A DNA stretch of 64,000 nt from JAVVTR01 sp036653535 (GTDB lineage Bacteria; Bacteroidota; Bacteroidia; Bacteroidales; P3), in NCBI GenBank assembly GCA_036653535.1, contig JAVVTR010000006.1, positions 1 to 64,000 of the forward strand, read 5' to 3'. The notes under the pieces are model-generated. The model did not search any database. It was not told the origin of the DNA and saw only the letters and a program-made list of their open reading frames with translations. Shown in pieces: positions 59,434 to 64,000 of the stretch; position 1 is the first letter of the stretch; the number at the start of each line of letters is the position of its first letter. The translations under genes and the position numbers were made by a program.

Positions 59434-60567
59434 ATGCTTAGAAGTTTTTTAGATAAAATAAAGCCGCAATTTGAAAATGGAGGACGTTTTTCGTTCCTTC
59501 GTTCTACATTCGATGCTTTTGAAAGTTTTTTATATGTGCCGAATAAAGTAACCACCACTGGTGCGCATATTCGAGATGCTTTTGATATGAAGCGGGCCAT
59601 GATTATGGTAGTAATTGCACTAATGCCTTGTTTCCTATTTGGAACCTATAATGTTGGAGCCATGCACTATGTGGCTTTAAATGAAACGGCAGGGTTTTGG
59701 GATTGTTTTTGGTTTGGTTGTACAAAAGTATTACCTATGTTGGTGGTTAGCTATGTGGTAGGCCTTGGCATAGAGTTTATTTTTGCACAATACAGAGGAC
59801 ATGAGGTAAATGAGGGCTTTTTGGTGTCTGGCTTTCTAATTCCTTTAATTTGTCCACCCGATGTGCCTCTTTGGATGTTAGCTTTGGCTACTGCCTTTGC
59901 CGTTATTATTGGAAAAGAAGTATTTGGTGGTACTGGAATGAATATTTGGAACCCGGCTCTTTTGGCTCGGGCCTTTTTGTTTTTTGCTTATCCTTCTCAA
60001 ATGTCAGGGGATGCGGTTTGGGTGGCGGATGCTAATTCCGGTCCTACTGCTTTGGCGAATTTGGCTCAAGGACATGTAGATTTATTACCTTCTTTGCAAA
60101 ATCTATTTTGGGGTACTATTCCTGGGTCGGTGGGGGAGACTTCCAAATTTTGTATTCTTTTAGGAGCAGTGGTTTTGTTGTGGACAGGCATTGCTAATTT
60201 TAGGATAATGTTTTCCACCGTCTTAGGAGGAGCTCTAATGGCTTTATTGGTAAATGCTTTGGGTATTTCTTCTGCCACACCCTTAGAACAAATACTTATG
60301 GGTGGTTTTCTCTTTGGAGCCGTTTTCATGGCTACCGATCCAGTAACTTCGGCACAGACCAATGTAGGAAAAATTATTTTTGGTTTTTTAATAGGGGTTA
60401 TGGCTATTTTAATTCGAGTATTTAATCCGGCTTATCCAGAAGGAATGATGTTAGCAATTCTCTTTATGAATACTTTTGCTCCTTTAATAGATTATTTAGT
60501 GGTGAACCGAAACATAAAGCGCCGGAAACAAAGGTTAATATTATCGGTTAAAACAACGGAAAAATAA
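59434..60567 (+). CDS. Na+-NQR subunit B
   Basis: 377 aa, about ten membrane helices. Carries the covalent FMN attachment motif, here D199-A-N-S-G-P-T205: the threonine is kept, but the usual SGAT is SGPT. GGTGMNIWNPALLARAFLFF and FMATDPVTSAQTN are further signatures. 27 bases after nqrA. The Ala-to-Pro change next to the flavin threonine is unusual but probably tolerable. Confidence 0.96.
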   Translation: MLRSFLDKIKPQFENGGRFSFLRSTFDAFESFLYVPNKVTTTGAHIRDAFDMKRAMIMVVIALMPCFLFGTYNVGAMHYVALNETAGFWDCFWFGCTKVLPMLVVSYVVGLGIEFIFAQYRGHEVNEGFLVSGFLIPLICPPDVPLWMLALATAFAVIIGKEVFGGTGMNIWNPALLARAFLFFAYPSQMSGDAVWVADANSGPTALANLAQGHVDLLPSLQNLFWGTIPGSVGETSKFCILLGAVVLLWTGIANFRIMFSTVLGGALMALLVNALGISSATPLEQILMGGFLFGAVFMATDPVTSAQTNVGKIIFGFLIGVMAILIRVFNPAYPEGMMLAILFMNTFAPLIDYLVVNRNIKRRKQRLILSVKTTEK

Positions 60568-60637
60568 TAGATATCGGGAGAAACGCTTGGCGTAATCCGA
60601 TAAAATTACGTAGGTAGAAATTACATAAATAAAGATC

Positions 60638-61486
60638 ATGTTTTCAAATAAATATATTTTCATTTACACTTCTGTTTTGGTAGTAGTAGTGGCCGCTGTA
60701 TTAGCTTTGGCTGCAACCTTGCTGCAACCCATGCAAACTCGCAATGTAGAAGTGGAAAAGATGCAGAATATTCTTAACTCGGCCGGTATCCCCAATACGG
60801 TAGAAAATGCTATAGATTTGTATAATAAGCATATCAAGGCAGAGTTAATGGTAAACCAACAGGGAAATATTCTTTCCGAATATAGCTTTCAAAAGGGACA
60901 ATGGACAGAAAAGGAAGGAAAACCCAATGCAAAGAGAGCTTTTTATGCCGATTTGAAATTAGAATTGGCGAAATCTAATAAATCGGAGGCGCAATTTCCT
61001 GTTTTTATTTGCGAAAAAGGAGATAGCAAGGCCAACAGCCATAATAAAATTTACATAGTTCCTTTACAGGGTAAAGGTTTATGGGGGCCTATTTGGGGAT
61101 ACATGGCATTGGAAAGCGACTTAAATACGGTGGTGGGAGTAACATTCGATCATAAAGGAGAAACTCCTGGTTTAGGAGCAGAAATATCTACTCCTATTTT
61201 TGAGGAACCATTCGTAGGCAAACAAATTTTTGACCAGCAGGGTGCTTTTACCTCTATTACCGTACAAAAAGGGGGCGTAAAAAATTACAAAGGAGATCCG
61301 ACGCATGCGGTAGATGCCATTTCAGGAGGAACCATCACCAGTAATGGTGTAACGCTTATGTTATCGGGATGCCTTCAATATTATGTTCCGTATTTCGAAC
61401 AGATTAGAAAAGCGAACATCGAGAAGCTTCCTCTTTCGACCGATACCACAACCATGGCAATAGATACGGTTGCAAAACCTTTATAA
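60638..61486 (+). CDS. Na+-NQR subunit C
   Basis: 282 aa, one N-terminal membrane helix (about residues 8-30), then a periplasmic domain with DHKGETPGLGAEI and the FMN motif D226-A-I-S-G-G-T232 (TSNGVT follows). The threonine is flavinylated by ApbE; no apbE lies in the window. Confidence 0.95.
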   Translation: MFSNKYIFIYTSVLVVVVAAVLALAATLLQPMQTRNVEVEKMQNILNSAGIPNTVENAIDLYNKHIKAELMVNQQGNILSEYSFQKGQWTEKEGKPNAKRAFYADLKLELAKSNKSEAQFPVFICEKGDSKANSHNKIYIVPLQGKGLWGPIWGYMALESDLNTVVGVTFDHKGETPGLGAEISTPIFEEPFVGKQIFDQQGAFTSITVQKGGVKNYKGDPTHAVDAISGGTITSNGVTLMLSGCLQYYVPYFEQIRKANIEKLPLSTDTTTMAIDTVAKPL

Positions 61487-61540
61487 GTTCATTTGCCTTA
61501 TAAAAAATCCAATTAAAAAAGATAGAAAAAAACGATAAAG

Positions 61541-62194
61541 ATGATAGAAGAGCAACAAACCAAAGAACCTTGGTTTTCGGCTAAAACCTTAAGGCTGCTC
61601 ACCGGGCCCTTGGCTTCCGACAATCCTATTACGGTACAGGTATTAGGAATATGTTCGGCTTTGGCAGTAACAGTAAAGCTGCAACCTGCTATTGTTATGG
61701 CCCTTTCGGTAACCGTAGTTACTGCCTTTTCCAATTTAATTATATCTATGATGCGAAATTCCATTCCGCCTCGTATTCGTATTATTGTACAATTAACAGT
61801 AGTAGCGGCTTTGGTTATTTTAGTAGATCAAATATTAAAAGCCTATGTATATGATGTAAGTAAACAACTCTCGGTATTTGTGGGTTTAATCATTACCAAT
61901 TGCATTGTTATGGGGCGTTTAGAGGCTTTCGCTATGGCAAATAAGCCATGGCCTTCTTTTGTAGATGGTATAGGGAATGGGATAGGTTATGGACTTATTT
62001 TAGTAGGAGTTGCTTTTGTTCGTGAATTATTAGGTTCTGGAACTTTATTTGGTTTTACTATTATTCCTGCTTCTTTTTATAGTGCTGGCTACGCAAACAA
62101 TGGCTTATTTATATTACCTCCTATGGCTCTTATTTTAGTAGGGGTTATTATATGGATTCAAAGATCGCTGAATCATAAATTGATAGAAAAGTAA
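61541..62194 (+). CDS. Na+-NQR subunit D
   Basis: 217 aa, six membrane helices, RnfE/NqrD family. LGICSALAVTVKLQPAIVMALSVT near the N-terminus and TNCIVMGRLEAFAMAN in the middle, where the Cys is expected to help bind an iron centre shared with NqrE. Confidence 0.95.
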   Translation: MIEEQQTKEPWFSAKTLRLLTGPLASDNPITVQVLGICSALAVTVKLQPAIVMALSVTVVTAFSNLIISMMRNSIPPRIRIIVQLTVVAALVILVDQILKAYVYDVSKQLSVFVGLIITNCIVMGRLEAFAMANKPWPSFVDGIGNGIGYGLILVGVAFVRELLGSGTLFGFTIIPASFYSAGYANNGLFILPPMALILVGVIIWIQRSLNHKLIEK

Positions 62195-62198
62195 GAAT

Positions 62199-62816
62199 AT
62201 GGAGAATTTATTGAATATATTCGTTAAATCGATATTTATCGATAATATGATTTTTGCCTATTTCTTAGGCATGTGCTCCTATTTGGCAATCTCTAAAAAC
62301 GTAAAGACTTCCTTCGGTTTGGGTATTTCTGTTATTTTTGTGATGCTTATTACCGTTCCTTTAAATTATTTATTAGATAATTATTTACTTAAAGAAGGGG
62401 CTTTGTCGTGGATTAGTCCTTCTTTAGCAGCGGTCGATCTAAGTTTTCTAAGTTTAATTATGTTTATAGCCACTATTGCTTCTATTGTACAGTTATTAGA
62501 AATGCTAATAGAAAAAATTTCTCCCTCTTTATATTCTTCTCTTGGTATATTTTTGCCTTTAATTGCTGTAAACTGTGCCATCTTAGGGGCTTCTTTATTT
62601 ATGCAAGAAAGAGAATATTTGTCTTTGGCAGAGGCTTCTGTTTTTGCCTTAGGTTCTGGAATTGGCTGGTGTTTGGCTATTGTTGGTATAGCCGCTATTC
62701 GGGAAAAATTGAGATATTCTCAAATACCGGCTCCTTTGAAAGGTTTGGGAATTGCTTTTATTGTTACCGGTTTAATGGGAATTTCGTTTATGTGCTTTTT
62801 AGGAATTAAATTATAG
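62199..62816 (+). CDS. Na+-NQR subunit E
   Basis: 205 aa, six membrane helices, paralogous to NqrD (RnfA/NqrE family). FAYFLGMCSYLAISKN near the front and PLIAVNCAILGASLF in the middle, each with a conserved Cys. Starts 4 bases after nqrD. Confidence 0.95.
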   Translation: MENLLNIFVKSIFIDNMIFAYFLGMCSYLAISKNVKTSFGLGISVIFVMLITVPLNYLLDNYLLKEGALSWISPSLAAVDLSFLSLIMFIATIASIVQLLEMLIEKISPSLYSSLGIFLPLIAVNCAILGASLFMQEREYLSLAEASVFALGSGIGWCLAIVGIAAIREKLRYSQIPAPLKGLGIAFIVTGLMGISFMCFLGIKL

Positions 62817-62824
62817 TAGAAGAT

Positions 62825-64000
62825 ATGTCTTTAACATGGATTGTGGTTATAGCAAGTGTGGTAGTATTCTTAACCGTTATACTGCTTTTAGTGGCTGTAT
62901 TGTTATATGCGAGAAAGAAATTGGTTCCACAGGGAAAAGTACAGCTGGAGATTAATGGAGAAAAAACATTGGAAGTAGAAGCCGGAAATACCTTGCTTTC
63001 CACCCTGGCTTCTCAGAAAATATACCTTCCTTCTGCTTGTGGCGGCAAGGGAAGTTGCGGCTTGTGTCGGTGTAAGGTTACAGAAGGAGGCGGTTCTATA
63101 TTGCCATCCGAACAAGGTTTCTTCTCTCGCAAGGAACAAGCGGATAATTGGCGTCTGAGTTGTCAAGTGAAATTGAGAAACGATATTAAAATTGATATTC
63201 CTCCTTCGATTTTTGGAATTAAGAAATGGGAATGTGAAGTGGTTTCGAATCGCAATGTAGCCACTTTTATTAAAGAATTTGTAGTAAAATTACCGGAAGG
63301 TGAAAATCTTAATTTTCGTTCCGGAGGATATATACAAATAGATGTACCTGCTTGTGTGGTAGACTATAAAAACATAGAGGTGGAACCTGCTTTTCGTTCC
63401 GATTGGGATAAAATGAAGATGTGGGATCTGAAAATGAAAAATCCGGAACCAGTTTTCCGGGCTTATTCTATGGCCAACCATCCTGCGGAGGGAAATAGAA
63501 TTATGTTGAATGTACGTATAGCAACCCCTCCCTTTGATCGTAAAAAAGGTGGTTTTATGAAAGTAAATCCGGGAGTTTGTTCTTCCTATATTTTTTCGTT
63601 GAAACCTGGTGATAAAATCACCATTTCCGGCCCTTATGGAGAATTTTTCGTACAAGACACCCAAAGAGAAATGATGTTTATTGGCGGTGGTGCGGGAATG
63701 GCTCCCATGCGTTCTCATATATTTGATCAATTTGAAAGCAAGCATACCCAAAGGAAAGCCTCTTTTTGGTATGGAGGTCGTTCTAAGAAAGAATTATTCT
63801 ATATGGACGATTTTGAAAAAATACAAAAAGAAAATCCAAATTTTAGTTTTCATGTAGCCCTGTCGGAACCTTTGCCGGAAGATAACTGGACGGGATACAC
63901 AGGTTTTATACATCAGGTTATTTTAGATAATTATTTAAAGAATCATCCCGAACCGGAAGAAATAGAATATTATCTTTGTGGACCTCTACCAATGACCAAT
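62825..64000 (+). CDS. Na+-NQR subunit F (3' end beyond the window)
   Basis: 392 codons are present from the ATG at 62825 and the frame is open at the window edge; NqrF is usually about 410-425 aa, so roughly 20-35 residues are missing. N-terminal membrane helix (about residues 5-28), 2Fe-2S ferredoxin domain with C72, C78, C81 and C113, FAD-binding FRAYSMAN, then the NADH-binding domain (IGGGAGMAPMRSH, WYGGRSKKELFY, YYLCGPLPM). It accepts electrons from NADH for the complex. Start is 8 bases after nqrE. Confidence 0.95.
   Translation, partial: MSLTWIVVIASVVVFLTVILLLVAVLLYARKKLVPQGKVQLEINGEKTLEVEAGNTLLSTLASQKIYLPSACGGKGSCGLCRCKVTEGGGSILPSEQGFFSRKEQADNWRLSCQVKLRNDIKIDIPPSIFGIKKWECEVVSNRNVATFIKEFVVKLPEGENLNFRSGGYIQIDVPACVVDYKNIEVEPAFRSDWDKMKMWDLKMKNPEPVFRAYSMANHPAEGNRIMLNVRIATPPFDRKKGGFMKVNPGVCSSYIFSLKPGDKITISGPYGEFFVQDTQREMMFIGGGAGMAPMRSHIFDQFESKHTQRKASFWYGGRSKKELFYMDDFEKIQKENPNFSFHVALSEPLPEDNWTGYTGFIHQVILDNYLKNHPEPEEIEYYLCGPLPMTN

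Overview
The window is about 64 kb of an AT-rich genome from the phylum Bacteroidota, most likely order Bacteroidales. Evidence: (1) at least five upstream regions carry the Bacteroidota promoter pattern TTTG-N19/20-TAnnTTTG; (2) lineage-specific families are present (Bacteroidota-type GlmU-like enzyme, DUF3098, DUF3822, DUF4835, Bacteroidota-type RNA polymerase omega, DUF2027-Smr); (3) there is a type IX secretion (T9SS) cargo tail and a T9SS plug-domain protein; (4) there is a complete-looking Na+-NQR operon. No rRNA, tRNA, CRISPR, prophage or intact insertion sequence was seen. One 99-bp N gap (24868-24966) shows this is a scaffold from draft sequence.

Layout. 1-2.3 kb: a small lipoprotein gene and an outer-membrane protein gene on the minus strand, then an XRE-type regulator. 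2.3-7.2 kb: a LolC/E-FtsX-like permease, divergent from a NamZ-type muramidase and a MurU-like nucleotidyltransferase, then a ureohydrolase. 7.3-11.4 kb: ftsX-DUF3098-uppP-OmpA/PD40 operon on the minus strand. 11.8-20 kb: leuS, a PepSY-like protein, an unassigned HEXXH metallopeptidase and two membrane glycosyltransferases. 20.0-20.5 kb: a scar holding a decayed DUF1015 gene and an 86-bp copy of the start of the upstream glycosyltransferase. 20.5-25.6 kb: a membrane protein, methylmalonyl-CoA mutase large subunit, dipeptidase E and a DUF2027-Smr protein that contains the gap. 25.9-27.9 kb: an MbnP/MbnH (MauG-like) pair. 27.9-30.6 kb: an ABC-F ATPase and mtgA. 30.9-39.1 kb: bamD-rpoZ-coaBC, DUF4835-recN-TPR-comA-aroE. 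39.1-47.5 kb: an EEP-family phosphohydrolase, a small rhomboid-tail remnant, a LuxC-like reductase, L31, the GlmU-like enzyme, lon and a T9SS cargo. 47.7-51.2 kb: nfeD-floA-truA-metal exporter. 51.3-57.5 kb (minus): rsmD, DUF3822, a membrane-anchored protein, an AmgK-like kinase/RapZ-C fusion, the T9SS plug protein and a SpmAB-like membrane protein. 58.0-64.0 kb: nqrABCDE and nqrF, which runs off the end.

How the genes fit together. Most are housekeeping: envelope building (uppP, mtgA, bamD, glycosyltransferases), translation (leuS, L31, truA, rsmD), proteostasis (lon), repair (recN) and sodium-based respiration (nqr). The NamZ-type muramidase, MurU-like transferase and AmgK-like/RapZ-C fusion look like parts of a MurNAc salvage route spread over the window. 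The MbnP/MbnH pair suggests a copper-binding surface protein matured by a di-haem enzyme. Short tandem repeats are common, both between genes and inside aroE. Several promoters lie so close to start codons that leaderless or near-leaderless mRNAs are likely.
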